NCBI GenBank assembly: GCA_018821305.1
Contig: JAHJMN010000173.1
Location: 1-62,167 of the forward strand
Direction: 5' to 3'
DNA length: 62,167 bases
Origin: Myxococcota bacterium
GTDB lineage: Bacteria; Myxococcota_A; Polyangia; HGW-17
Shown here in pieces: positions 17,684 through 27,600 of the stretch (its first letter is position 1; every line of letters begins with the position of its first letter). Below the pieces are notes generated by a model. The model was not told the origin of the DNA. It saw only the letters and a list, made by a program, of their open reading frames with translations, and did not search any database. Both the position numbers and the translations under genes were made by a program.

Positions 17684-18544
17684 ATGAAAACTGCAATTTT
17701 CTCACTGATTCTGGTATTGTCGGTCTTTTCATCCGGGCCTGTAACCGCAAAACACGGTATCTCTGCAAAAACAATTAATCAGGTGACAAAGGATCTGGGC
17801 GAAAAACCAGACATTCTTATAACAATCAATATGCGAAATATTAAATCCAGTTATTTTTACAGCAAACTGCTTCCATTAGCTACACAGCAGGCACAAAAAG
17901 AAAAGGAAATGTGTTTTGATAAAATCAATATGAAAAGTATTGACTACGCTCTCATTACGGGGCGCGTAAAAAAACCAAATGTTAAAGAAGCGGTTGCGGT
18001 TGTAGTAAGTGGGTCTTTTAATTCCGTTGCTTTTCTTGATTGCGTTGCAAAACGAAACAAACTTGTTACTTTTCGTAAAGATGGTGTCAGTGGATATCGT
18101 GAAAAAAAAGGCCAGAACTATGCATTCGCCGTTGGTCCAGGGTCCATCCTTATGATACAGGGGGATTATATTAATAAAATCAAACTCAAAAAGGGAAGCC
18201 TTGGAACAGGGTCCATATCCTCGATGGTTTCCAGACACGCAGTTTCTGCAAAAGTTGACCGTATGGAAAAAGGTTCTGAAATAAAATCACTTTCAGGGCG
18301 AGTTGAAATAAAAAATGATATCAAAGCAATAGGAAACTGTACTTGGAAATCACTGAAAGAACGCAATGATTTTGATAAAAAAATGAAGGAATTTCAGAAA
18401 TCTCCCTTCGTTTCAACCTTCATGACTGGCCTTAAATATACATTTTCCGGCACAAAAATGGATCTTTCCTATTTACTTACAAAACAACAATTTGATGCCC
18501 TCTTTTTCCTCTCAAAATCCCTCATAAACAAACCTAAAAAGTAA
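17684..18544 (+). CDS. Exported protein of unknown function
   Basis: 286 residues with a type I signal peptide (MKTAIFSLILVLSVFSSGPVTA, cleavage after about residue 22). The mature part is basic and has no family I recognise. It opens with 'LGEKPDILITINMRNIKSSYFYSKLLPLA', and later has 'AVAVVVSGSFNSVAFLDCVAKRN' and 'YAFAVGPGSILMIQGDYINKIK', giving an alternating alpha/beta impression with three Cys after the signal. A downstream PAP2 phosphatase gene starts 12 bp after the stop, so the two are probably co-transcribed and act in the periplasm or envelope. No strong ribosome site is visible before the ATG, only a weak AGGGTATCC. Confidence 0.65.
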   Translation: MKTAIFSLILVLSVFSSGPVTAKHGISAKTINQVTKDLGEKPDILITINMRNIKSSYFYSKLLPLATQQAQKEKEMCFDKINMKSIDYALITGRVKKPNVKEAVAVVVSGSFNSVAFLDCVAKRNKLVTFRKDGVSGYREKKGQNYAFAVGPGSILMIQGDYINKIKLKKGSLGTGSISSMVSRHAVSAKVDRMEKGSEIKSLSGRVEIKNDIKAIGNCTWKSLKERNDFDKKMKEFQKSPFVSTFMTGLKYTFSGTKMDLSYLLTKQQFDALFFLSKSLINKPKK

Positions 18545-18556
18545 ACGGTTTTTTCA

Positions 18557-19342
18557 ATGACTGCACTGCTCTACCTGACTTTGGTATTTCTCCCGGCCCA
18601 GACAACTGGGAGTCAAGAATACATATTTCATCCTCTAACTGACGGAATTATTACTGGTATTGGAGCTGGTGGTTCCCTTGTCCTTGAATTAAAAAAAGAA
18701 GATACGACAAGTGATGTTTGCACCTGGTGTCGGCAAAACCGCTTTGATGAATACTTCCGCAGAGAGCTCAAGTGGAAAAACATCAATAAAGCCAGGACGT
18801 TGAGCAATATTTTTCTTGGATTGTCCATTGGGGGCAGCAGTTCAGTTATGGTATTAAGTACGCTAACGAATTACGATATAAAACAATCGCTTACAAGATT
18901 TGCAATATTCGGTGAAGTCATTTTCACAAGTGTATTATTGAATTCCGTTGCAAAAAGGGCCTTTTCAAGAGAAAGACCCTATGTGAGAGATCTTACTGAT
19001 ATACCACAAGATACAGATTACAATGTTTCATTTTACAGCGGACACACATCAACAGCGTTTACCTTTGTTTCAGCAGCAGTAGCCTTCGTTTTCCACGACA
19101 TTTCCCCTGTTCTTCGATGGTCGCTCATTGGAACAGGAGTAATGTTTGCATCCCTGACCGGTTATTTCAGAATTGCCGGAGATAACCACTATTTCACGGA
19201 CGTACTTGCCGGAGCTGCAGTAGGAATGGCTCTCGGAATATTGATCCCTGCCCTTCACAAAAAAACTTCATCAAAACATGTATCATTTTTTGTATTGCCA
19301 TCTCAAAATGGCGCACTTACAGGACTTTCCGGGACCTTCTGA
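18557..19342 (+). CDS. PAP2-family membrane phosphatase
   Basis: 261 residues. The three active-site motifs of the type 2 phosphatidic acid phosphatase superfamily are present: KRAFSRERP at about 135-143, YSGHTSTAF at about 160-168 (Tyr replaces the usual Pro/Ser before SGH), and RIAGDNHYFTDVLAG at about 200-214. Several membrane segments surround them. Family members remove phosphate from lipid carriers such as undecaprenyl pyrophosphate or from phosphatidic acid, with the active site usually outside the membrane. An N-terminal hydrophobic segment could be a signal peptide or first helix. Co-transcription with the exported protein upstream is likely. The exact substrate cannot be read from sequence. 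Confidence 0.88.
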   Translation: MTALLYLTLVFLPAQTTGSQEYIFHPLTDGIITGIGAGGSLVLELKKEDTTSDVCTWCRQNRFDEYFRRELKWKNINKARTLSNIFLGLSIGGSSSVMVLSTLTNYDIKQSLTRFAIFGEVIFTSVLLNSVAKRAFSRERPYVRDLTDIPQDTDYNVSFYSGHTSTAFTFVSAAVAFVFHDISPVLRWSLIGTGVMFASLTGYFRIAGDNHYFTDVLAGAAVGMALGILIPALHKKTSSKHVSFFVLPSQNGALTGLSGTF

Positions 19343-19624
19343 AATCATCAACAAAAAACTATTACTTCCCTTTTTTTCCGGGGCCGGGAATAATTGCATT
19401 TCCTTAGATTGTTATTATACCGGTAATGTCCTGAAACACTGTTTTCTGTGTTTTCTACTGTCTATACCGTTTTCGGAGTAATAAGATTGTGTTGAAATTT
19501 CAAAATATCATTCAATTTGACACTCGCAACAATTTGTTTTCGATCCTTTTAATCCGAAAACGGTCTGACATTCAGGACTCTAGCATATGAAAAAGGTCCC
19601 GGTGGACTGGAAAGGGAGTTGTTT

Positions 19625-20917
19625 ATGAGGAAAGCACTTTATTTCTTCTTACTTATCACTTTAGTATCAGGGTCATGCGGAGGAAATTCTGAGTCTAAAT
19701 CAACAAAACAAACTTCTGATACGGCACTTGCAGACCCCGGTAAAAAAGATATGACCGTTACTGCAAACTCAGCCCCGGATGTTCACAATCCACCGAAAAA
19801 GACAACCGTTATTAATTCATCGCGGTTTTCCGCCCCCGCCGCCCCCCTCGATCCTCAAATAATTTCGACTACCGCGGAAAAAGCAGTACAGAGTGTTGTT
19901 TTTATAAGTAGTCAGAAAAACTATGGTTTTCCCATGGGTGGTTTTGGGGCCCGCAGACGTGGAGGAGCTCGTCCTCATTCCACCGGCAGTGGCGTAATCA
20001 TAAATACTGACGGTACAATAATTACAAATCACCACGTTATTGCCGGAGCTTCTGAAATTTCAGTTCGCCTTTTTAATGATAAAAAATTCAAGGCAAAAAT
20101 AGTCGGTAGTGACCCACGCACTGATATTGCAGTGATTAAACTTACCAATCCTCCTGATAACCTTAAACCAATGATATTTGCCGATACTGCTCGCATTCGC
20201 CTGGGAGAAATTGTTCTGGCGATCGGCAATCCTTTTGGCCTTGGAGGCAGTGTAACGATGGGTATTGTAAGCGCAAAAGGTCGCGCCAACGTCGGTATAG
20301 TCGAATATGAGGATTTTATTCAAACGGATGCAGCTATTAATCCAGGAAATTCCGGCGGTGCCCTCGTAAACCTGCGCGGGGAACTGATTGGAATCAACAC
20401 TGCAATACTTTCCAAAACGGGAGGTTATCAGGGTATTGGTTTTGCAATTCCATCAGAAATGGCTGAAACGGTCATGAAAAATCTGATACGAAATGGCCAT
20501 TTTACCCGTGGCTATCTTGGAGTTGTAATCAAAGATCTGGACGATCGCACAGCGAAATATGCAAATCTTCCATCCTCTGCGGGAGCTGTAGTAATGGAGG
20601 TTGGTCCAAACTCTCCTGCAAGTACTGCAGGCCTCAAATCCGGCGATATTATACTTTCACTTGATGGTAAACCTGTTAAATCGTCAGGGGTACTTCGAAA
20701 TAAGGTCGCCATGACCAAAGTCGGAAAACCCGTTGTTTTAGATGTAGTAAGAAACGGTAAAACCACAAAAATTACTGTAACAATTGGAAAAAATGTTGAT
20801 GATCAAAGACCATGGAGTTTCTCTTCCCCCTGGAAGAAAAACCGTGGCAAAAATAATCCTCCTGTAAATCCACGAGGTCGAGGCAGAAACCCCTGGGAAG
20901 ATTATGACGACGAATAG
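19625..20917 (+). CDS. HtrA/DegP-type serine protease lipoprotein with one PDZ domain
   Basis: 430 residues from the ATG at 19625 (GGAAAGGGAG upstream; a TTG at 19619 is less likely). A lipoprotein signal ends LVSGSC. A Ser/Thr/Pro-rich linker leads to an S1C trypsin-like domain (about 80-290) with catalytic His137 (TNHHVI), Asp167 (RTDIAVIKL) and Ser243 (GNSGGAL). A single PDZ domain follows (about 295-395), then a basic, Gly/Pro-rich tail. Such proteases degrade or refold misfolded envelope proteins. Lipid anchoring and a single PDZ differ from E. coli DegP, which is soluble with two. It is transcribed alone; the next gene is convergent, with a 5-bp gap. Confidence 0.93.
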   Translation: MRKALYFFLLITLVSGSCGGNSESKSTKQTSDTALADPGKKDMTVTANSAPDVHNPPKKTTVINSSRFSAPAAPLDPQIISTTAEKAVQSVVFISSQKNYGFPMGGFGARRRGGARPHSTGSGVIINTDGTIITNHHVIAGASEISVRLFNDKKFKAKIVGSDPRTDIAVIKLTNPPDNLKPMIFADTARIRLGEIVLAIGNPFGLGGSVTMGIVSAKGRANVGIVEYEDFIQTDAAINPGNSGGALVNLRGELIGINTAILSKTGGYQGIGFAIPSEMAETVMKNLIRNGHFTRGYLGVVIKDLDDRTAKYANLPSSAGAVVMEVGPNSPASTAGLKSGDIILSLDGKPVKSSGVLRNKVAMTKVGKPVVLDVVRNGKTTKITVTIGKNVDDQRPWSFSSPWKKNRGKNNPPVNPRGRGRNPWEDYDDE

Positions 20918-20922
20918 AACCT

Positions 20923-23900
20923 TCAGGCCTCTAAAACACTTCTTATTTTCCCCGAAATGATCTGAGGCGTATAGGGTTTTACAATAAAACTAATACCTTC
21001 TTCAATGACGCCGTGATGAGCAATTGCATTTTCAGTATAACCAGATGTGTAAAGCACCTTCATTGTCGGTCTCTCGATAACGAGAATCTCTGCCAGCTGC
21101 CGACCGTTCATTCCTGGCATTACAACATCAGTGAGTAGAAGGTGAATTTGCCCGTCAAAATCACGGGATTTTTTAATTGCCTCGAACCCATCGCCGGCGG
21201 AAAGAATGATATATCCAAGGCGAGTCAGGGTTCTAATAGCCATATCTCTCACAGACATGTCATCCTCCACAAGAAGAATAGTTTCAGTCCCACCAACAAG
21301 TGCAACTCTCTCTTCTTTTTGTGGAATATCATCTATTTCATCTTTTACTGCAGGAAGATATATTTTAAAGGTAGTACCTTTTCCGGATTCAGAATAGACT
21401 TCAACACTTCCACCAGCCTGTTTTACAGCACCGTAAATTGTTGCAAGCCCAAGTCCTGTTCCGCGCCCCTGGGGTTTGGTTGTGTAAAATGGTTCAAAAA
21501 GATGTTTCTTGACCTCATCGGACATACCTGTTCCCGTGTCGCTGACGGCTATCATTATGTGCCGGCCAGCGTTAGAATCCGGATGAGTATTTACATATTC
21601 GGCATCAAGATCAACTCGTGCGGTTTCAACAATTAGCTTACCCCCGTCAGGCATTGCATCTCTGGCATTTACAGCAAGATTAACCAGTATTTGCTCAAAC
21701 TGCCCTGGGTCTATTTTTACATTAAGGTCATATTGTCGTTGAATCGTGCTTAATTCAACATCCTCTCCAATTATTCTAACCAGCATACGATGAAGCGACC
21801 CCAGTAGTTCATTTATATTAATAATTCGTGGCTCAATAAGTTGCTTTCGTGAAAATGCCAATAATTGCCTTGTAAGTGAAGCAGCACTATCTGCGGCCTT
21901 TCCGATTTCTTCCACAAGCTCTGAAACGGGATGTTCGGGTAGTAAGTCCATTCTGGCAAGTTCAACATTGCCCACTATGCTTGTTAAAAGATTATTAAAA
22001 TCATGTGCGATTCCCCCTGCAAGACGGCCAACCGCTTCCATTTTCATTGCCTGCTGAAGTTGAGTTTCAAGTCTGTCCTTTTCAAGAACCGATGCTCTTC
22101 GCATTTCATAAATAAATAACTGGGAAATGAAAGATGCTATTGTACTTACAAAAGATTCTTCATCAGAAAACCACTTTCGTTTTGATATGGCATGTTCGCA
22201 ACAAATGAGTCCATAAAGCTTTCCATCCAGCATAATTCCGCAATCAAGAAGGCTTTGAACGCCAAATGGCTTAAGATAGGTATCTGCAAGTTCCAAAGTA
22301 CGAGGATCAGTGAGGGCATCTGATACATATATTCGCCCTTCATCTTCCAGCGCTTTAAAATAAACGGGATAAGCGGACCTCCGGAGATACAGGTCGTCAA
22401 CATCCGCAATTTCTCCGAGTTCCAAAGCGGCAATGCACTTCATATCGGGACCGTTATCTGTACGTCTCCAGATGCTTACGCGAAACAAATCCAGAGTTGA
22501 ATTAACTATTTCCAGAATTTTCTGCAGGGAATCATCCAGATTTGAATCAGTGAGATCTGTGTCAAGCATAATGGAAGTGATAGCCAGCCGCTGCTCAGAA
22601 GCGCGTTTTTCCCGAGCGTTGATTTCTTCATCAAGCTCAATTTCTTTTGTTATATCAATTGCATTACCTACAAACATTTTAAGTCTGGAGTTTTCATCGA
22701 AAACCGCCGAAAAAACGGAATGGTGAACCCGGGCATTTTTTTCACTGTCAAATATCGTGTATTCAACTCCTTCATCAAAAGTGTTTCCTTCAGATGTTTT
22801 AGAAAGAAGTTTTCTTACATCTTCGGCACTCTCTGGAGTTAGCATAGTATAAAAGTCTCGACCATACAGACTCCCGGGATCTGATCCCAGATGCTTTTTC
22901 CAACTTGGTGAAACAAAAAATATGACGCCTTCAGGAGAAAGTGCAAATATTATACTCTGACTGTAATTAATGAGGTATCGATATTTTTCTTCTGCTTCCT
23001 GCAGAGCATTTTCTGCATTCTTTCTTTCGGTAACATCATCAAATAGTGCGACCACATCACCGGAAGGAAGTCTGAAAATCCGATTTTCGCGCCAGCCTTC
23101 TCTGGTTGCATCTTTATAATAAAATGGGGCAAGTCGCTCGGGCACTCCCGAAAGCCAGACTCGACGCAGCGCCGCAGGAAGTGCGGTTCGATCCATGTTT
23201 GGAAAAAGAGTGAAAAGCCGCCTCCCAAGAGCGTCGGCCCGCTTTATCCGGGTCATTTCCTCTGCTTTTTTATTGAAAGCAAGGAAAATGAAATCCTCCC
23301 CATTATCCACAACCCGGTATACTGCGGCCCCGGATGACATGTGCTCAAACAATGAATTAAACCGTTCCTCAGACTTATTCAATTGTTCATTAGCAATATG
23401 AGTATCCGTTGTATCAATCGTAAAACCTAAAAAGTTCTCTTCATCTATTTTTGTTGCAGATGCAAACCACCATCGATTTTCACCATTTTTGCGCTGATAT
23501 GAAACTTCCCCCTCGGAAAACCCATCTTTTAGAAGTCGCAAAAAGTGGTCTCTACCGACGTCTGCCTTCTCCGGGTTCATTAAAGTCGGAATATCCATTT
23601 GAAGTAATTCGTCTTTTGAATACCCAGTGCTTTTCTCCGCGGCGGGGTTTACATCCAGAAAATGCCCCGTATTGTCTGTGACAAAAACACCGTGAGGAGA
23701 GTTTTTAATGTAATCTCGATATTTTTTCTCACTTGCTTTCAGTGCATTTTCCGTCTGAACCCTGCTTGAAACATCACGGATTTGGCCAACGGTGCCCGAT
23801 ACCATCCCATTTTCTAATAAAACAGAAGAACTGAGCTCTCCATTAAAATAAGTTCCATCCACTTTTTTCATTATCAGGGAAAAATTAATAACCTTCTTCC

Positions 23901-24513
23901 CGTTTACTATGGCTTCCGTAAATTCCGCCATTGCAATGGGCACCTGATCTTCCCGGAGAAACCCAATAAATGGCTTTCCGATCATAAATTCCGGAGGCGC
24001 TCCAAAAAATTTTTCGCAGGAGGGAGAAATGTAAGTAGATACTCCCTTAGAGTCAGTTATAAAAATTACGTCAACGACATTTTCAAGTATTTTATCAAAT
24101 CGACTTACTGATCTTGCCAACTTCTGGGATTCGTTGTCCTTTTCTTTAGCCACCTGTTTCAGTTTTGAACTGAGATTAACAATTTCTTTAACCATTGGAA
24201 AAGTGTTGTGAGCATTTTCAATGGTTTTGTGCCAAACATCTGCGTCAAAGCCCTCAATACACCCACTTATTCCCAAACTGTATAGCTCTGCATTTTCCGG
24301 TGCCGGCCCCAGCAGTATGACAGGAGCATCCCATTTTAAGACCAGTTCGAGAGCTTTTTCATAACTTGTCCCAAGAATTATGACATGGGGTTTTTCTTCC
24401 GGAGAAAAATGCATTATGTTAACAAGGGGGTAATGATCCATATGGATCTGACCCATGATTTCACTAACTTCACTATCCGAATCGCAACAAATTAGAATAT
24501 GCCTGTTTTCCAT
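20923..24513 (-). CDS. Cytoplasmic hybrid histidine kinase with four PAS, GAF and receiver domains
   Basis: 1196 residues without membrane segments. In order: a receiver-like N-terminal region (1-110) that begins ILICCDSDSE and lacks a convincing acceptor site; four PAS-type domains (about 135-260, 265-380, 385-500, 510-630); a GAF domain (about 655-805); a dimerisation domain with phosphoacceptor His837 in LAGGIAHDFNNLL; an ATPase domain with N-box 'LVNLAVNARDAMPDGG' and G-box 'DTGTGM', 'GRGTGLGLATIYG'; and a C-terminal receiver with Asp1129 in LLTDVVMPGMNG. It senses a soluble or redox-type signal and relays phosphate. No separate response regulator is adjacent, so it is an orphan. It stands alone between the convergent protease and the giant TPR gene upstream. 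Confidence 0.93.
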   Translation of the reverse strand: MENRHILICCDSDSEVSEIMGQIHMDHYPLVNIMHFSPEEKPHVIILGTSYEKALELVLKWDAPVILLGPAPENAELYSLGISGCIEGFDADVWHKTIENAHNTFPMVKEIVNLSSKLKQVAKEKDNESQKLARSVSRFDKILENVVDVIFITDSKGVSTYISPSCEKFFGAPPEFMIGKPFIGFLREDQVPIAMAEFTEAIVNGKKVINFSLIMKKVDGTYFNGELSSSVLLENGMVSGTVGQIRDVSSRVQTENALKASEKKYRDYIKNSPHGVFVTDNTGHFLDVNPAAEKSTGYSKDELLQMDIPTLMNPEKADVGRDHFLRLLKDGFSEGEVSYQRKNGENRWWFASATKIDEENFLGFTIDTTDTHIANEQLNKSEERFNSLFEHMSSGAAVYRVVDNGEDFIFLAFNKKAEEMTRIKRADALGRRLFTLFPNMDRTALPAALRRVWLSGVPERLAPFYYKDATREGWRENRIFRLPSGDVVALFDDVTERKNAENALQEAEEKYRYLINYSQSIIFALSPEGVIFFVSPSWKKHLGSDPGSLYGRDFYTMLTPESAEDVRKLLSKTSEGNTFDEGVEYTIFDSEKNARVHHSVFSAVFDENSRLKMFVGNAIDITKEIELDEEINAREKRASEQRLAITSIMLDTDLTDSNLDDSLQKILEIVNSTLDLFRVSIWRRTDNGPDMKCIAALELGEIADVDDLYLRRSAYPVYFKALEDEGRIYVSDALTDPRTLELADTYLKPFGVQSLLDCGIMLDGKLYGLICCEHAISKRKWFSDEESFVSTIASFISQLFIYEMRRASVLEKDRLETQLQQAMKMEAVGRLAGGIAHDFNNLLTSIVGNVELARMDLLPEHPVSELVEEIGKAADSAASLTRQLLAFSRKQLIEPRIININELLGSLHRMLVRIIGEDVELSTIQRQYDLNVKIDPGQFEQILVNLAVNARDAMPDGGKLIVETARVDLDAEYVNTHPDSNAGRHIMIAVSDTGTGMSDEVKKHLFEPFYTTKPQGRGTGLGLATIYGAVKQAGGSVEVYSESGKGTTFKIYLPAVKDEIDDIPQKEERVALVGGTETILLVEDDMSVRDMAIRTLTRLGYIILSAGDGFEAIKKSRDFDGQIHLLLTDVVMPGMNGRQLAEILVIERPTMKVLYTSGYTENAIAHHGVIEEGISFIVKPYTPQIISGKIRSVLEA

Positions 24514-24672
24514 TATTGCTCCTTCAGGCTGGAATCACTACCGACAATTGTATTATCGACCGGAATTCCATAAATTCAAATGCCTTGAATATAACTTATT
24601 TTCTTACTATCTGTTTATTACGAGAGGATGTCAACAGATCTTTTGCTGTTGGAGATTCAGGTATAGTGAGGA

Positions 24673-27600
24673 TCAGGAGGCTGGTTTCAGTTTATTTCGC
24701 ATCTGAATTAGAGTGTCAGAAATCTGGAACGTAACGATGTCTTTAACTGCAGGAATTTTCTCCATATATTCTCTCAGTTTATCAATAGTTACCGTCCCGT
24801 TGGTAACGTCACCACTCTCTTCAAAAATGAGAATACGAAGTACTTCTCTGAGATCACCGCAAAGCAGCAGGCCCGTGCGGTTTCCAACCATCCAAACATT
24901 TCTCCGCCAGTAACCGGAATTAAATTCCTGATCACCCTTTTCGGTGAGCATATCGATTATTGTTTTACTGACACGGTATGGAACCTGATTTTTAAGATTT
25001 TGAGCTTTCTCATCAATTGGGTCCAGAGTTTTAAATTGTCTGCGAGAATATCTCGGGTGGAAAGCCCGCATGAGGGAACTGATAAACTTTGAAAATTCCT
25101 CAGGGTAGAAGCCCGCTGCCATGATAAACTTGGGATTGGCCAGCATAATGCTCCTGGAAAGAAGGAACCGAAGCGTGGGTGCCGGATTGTTTATCGTATC
25201 TTCCCCGATGACAATCATAGGAGGCGCATGACAAGCTACTGTAACTCCGCTGTACCGCGAACGTCCATGATAAAGCCCGGTTTTGCGATCCCCGAGTACC
25301 TTTGATACTTCACTGTATATTACCGCCAGATTGGATTTATCCACGGGACTAATCTTGTCTGAAGAACTTAACCCCAGAGAAGTGAGATCCGTACCAAATA
25401 TAGCGGGAGCGGCTTCCCAAAGTGCTTCAAAAATATTACTCATTGAGTGGATATCGGTGCCAAGAGCCATAGCATCCCGATCTTCCTGATCAAGCCTTCC
25501 ATCGAAGCTAAGTTCAAGCTTTTTATATTCAGCAAGATTTTCATTATAGAAAGCTACATCTTCGTCATCGGTCAATGCCTGCATTACATCAAGCAACTGG
25601 AGATAAATCATTCGGAGATCATTTCGACCAGCGGTTTTTGCCCCATCAGCCATATCTTTTATTAGATCTGGTCTCAGAGCATCAATAGCCAGAAGTTTCC
25701 GTCGATACATGTCCAGTTTTTCAAAATTCATTGCATTTTTAGCCAGAATTTCCACTAGAGTTTCAATATACACCATGACGGATTTGTTAATTTCAACTCC
25801 AACAAGGCATTCTTCAAGAGCTTTTGCTGCTTTTTCATCCATACCCAGACGATAATAAATTTTGCCCAGTCTACCTTTCAGATTATTACGTCGCTCATTT
25901 TCAGCCATGATCCCAGTTTTGCGATCGAGTAAAGTCTCAATGGAAACCATGGCCTTTTCGAGTTTTTCATCCTTTTCGTAAAGCTCTGATAACGCCAGCA
26001 GGACTTTCTCGTGGGCGGGAGCTCGCTTCTGTGCATCCTCAAGCCACGTTGAAGCTTCAGACACCAGTCCCTTGGCCAAAGCCACTTCGCCGGCCATTAT
26101 GATGTAGTTGAGCTTTTCATTCTCCGGCGTAAGAGATATGAGATCTTTCAGTATTTCATATACTTCAATTAATCGACCAGTATCGGATGCAACGGTAGCA
26201 ATGGTCTTGATCAAATCAAGTTCATCTTCAGTTATATAATCCAGAAGATTGTAGCATTCCAGATAGCAGTCAAGAGCCTGTGACGGTTTTTTCAACTTTT
26301 TAGAATACAAATCACCAAGGGATTTGAATAGTTTACTTCGAGATTCCGGACTGGTTGCAACATCCGCCTGAGCCTTCAGATATGTAGCTGCCTCAACTTC
26401 CTCTCCACGACTTAAATGGAATTCAATCAGTGATTCAATAGCTGGAAGATAATCAGACTTTATTTTTACAGCAGCTTCCCAGAGTTCCCGCGGTAGAAAA
26501 CCTTTTCGTTGTTTCATTTCGGATTCCGCTGCCATACACAAAGCTGCGGCAACCTCTTCTGGATATTGATTTACCGATGGGTGATCCTGAATACCACTGA
26601 GAATCTTCACCGTTTCTCGCCATCTGCCAGATTTGAAACGAATTTCACCCAACGTAAGCTTGATCAGGAGTTCGTCGGGGTACTTTCGATCAAGCTCCTG
26701 AAGCAGCGTCACAGCATTTTCACCCTTGCCCTGCATATCCATCAACTGAGCATACCTGCGTCCCAGCCTGGCAACCTTATCGGGCTCATCTTTTGTCTTT
26801 TTAAGGGCATTTTCCAGAAGTTCTGCTGCCTGGGCCCATTCTTCTCTGGCCTGAGAGAGATCCGCCAGGGTTAAAATAGCCTCAACGGAGCTCTGGTCGA
26901 GGTTCAGAGCTTCAGTAAGAAGATTGTAAGCAAGATCGGTGTCATTAAAATGATTCAGCGCAATATATGCCTGAGAGCTCAACAATCGGGCATGCTCTGG
27001 AGCATCTTTGACATAATTTATCTTCATTCCCAGAATTTCGAAAACTTTATCAAAACGTTTACCCATCTCGTAGATATTCTGAAGAGATGAAATTGCCTCG
27101 GAATGAGATGGAAGTAATGATAAAATATTGCGGAAGAATTTTTCAGAACGCTCAAGATCCCCCAGTTCATCGAGGCTGGTTTTTCCTGCAATGTACAGAG
27201 CGGATATCCGGTCATCTGTATCCGTAGAGACTCTCGCTAAAAGCTCTTGAGTATCCACATATTTTTCCCATTCCAGAGTGTCTCGCTGAATCTCCGCCAG
27301 AAGTTCCAGAGTCTCCACGTGATATGGTGATAGCCCCAGAGCATTTTCCAGGGATCTTCTTGCATTAACCAGATCATTCAGTGAGCGTTTCTGAATAAGG
27401 GCAAGATTTGTCCACATGCTTGCCTTCTCTTCAGCGGAATAATCGGTGTTTTCTGCCTGAAGGAGATTTGAAAGAATCTCAACACCCCGGGATGGCTCTC
27501 CCATTTCCATATACATATTCGAAGCTCTCACCGCATATCGGGTTTCCCCTGTTTGCTCCCATAATTCATTATAAATTACAGCAGCTTCATCTTCCCGGTC

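Noticed and set aside
19423-19578. A further palindromic element with ends TGTCCTGAA and TTCAGGAC
   Set aside because: The two ends are about 150 bp apart and only the left half resembles the core, so it may be a decayed copy; not counted.
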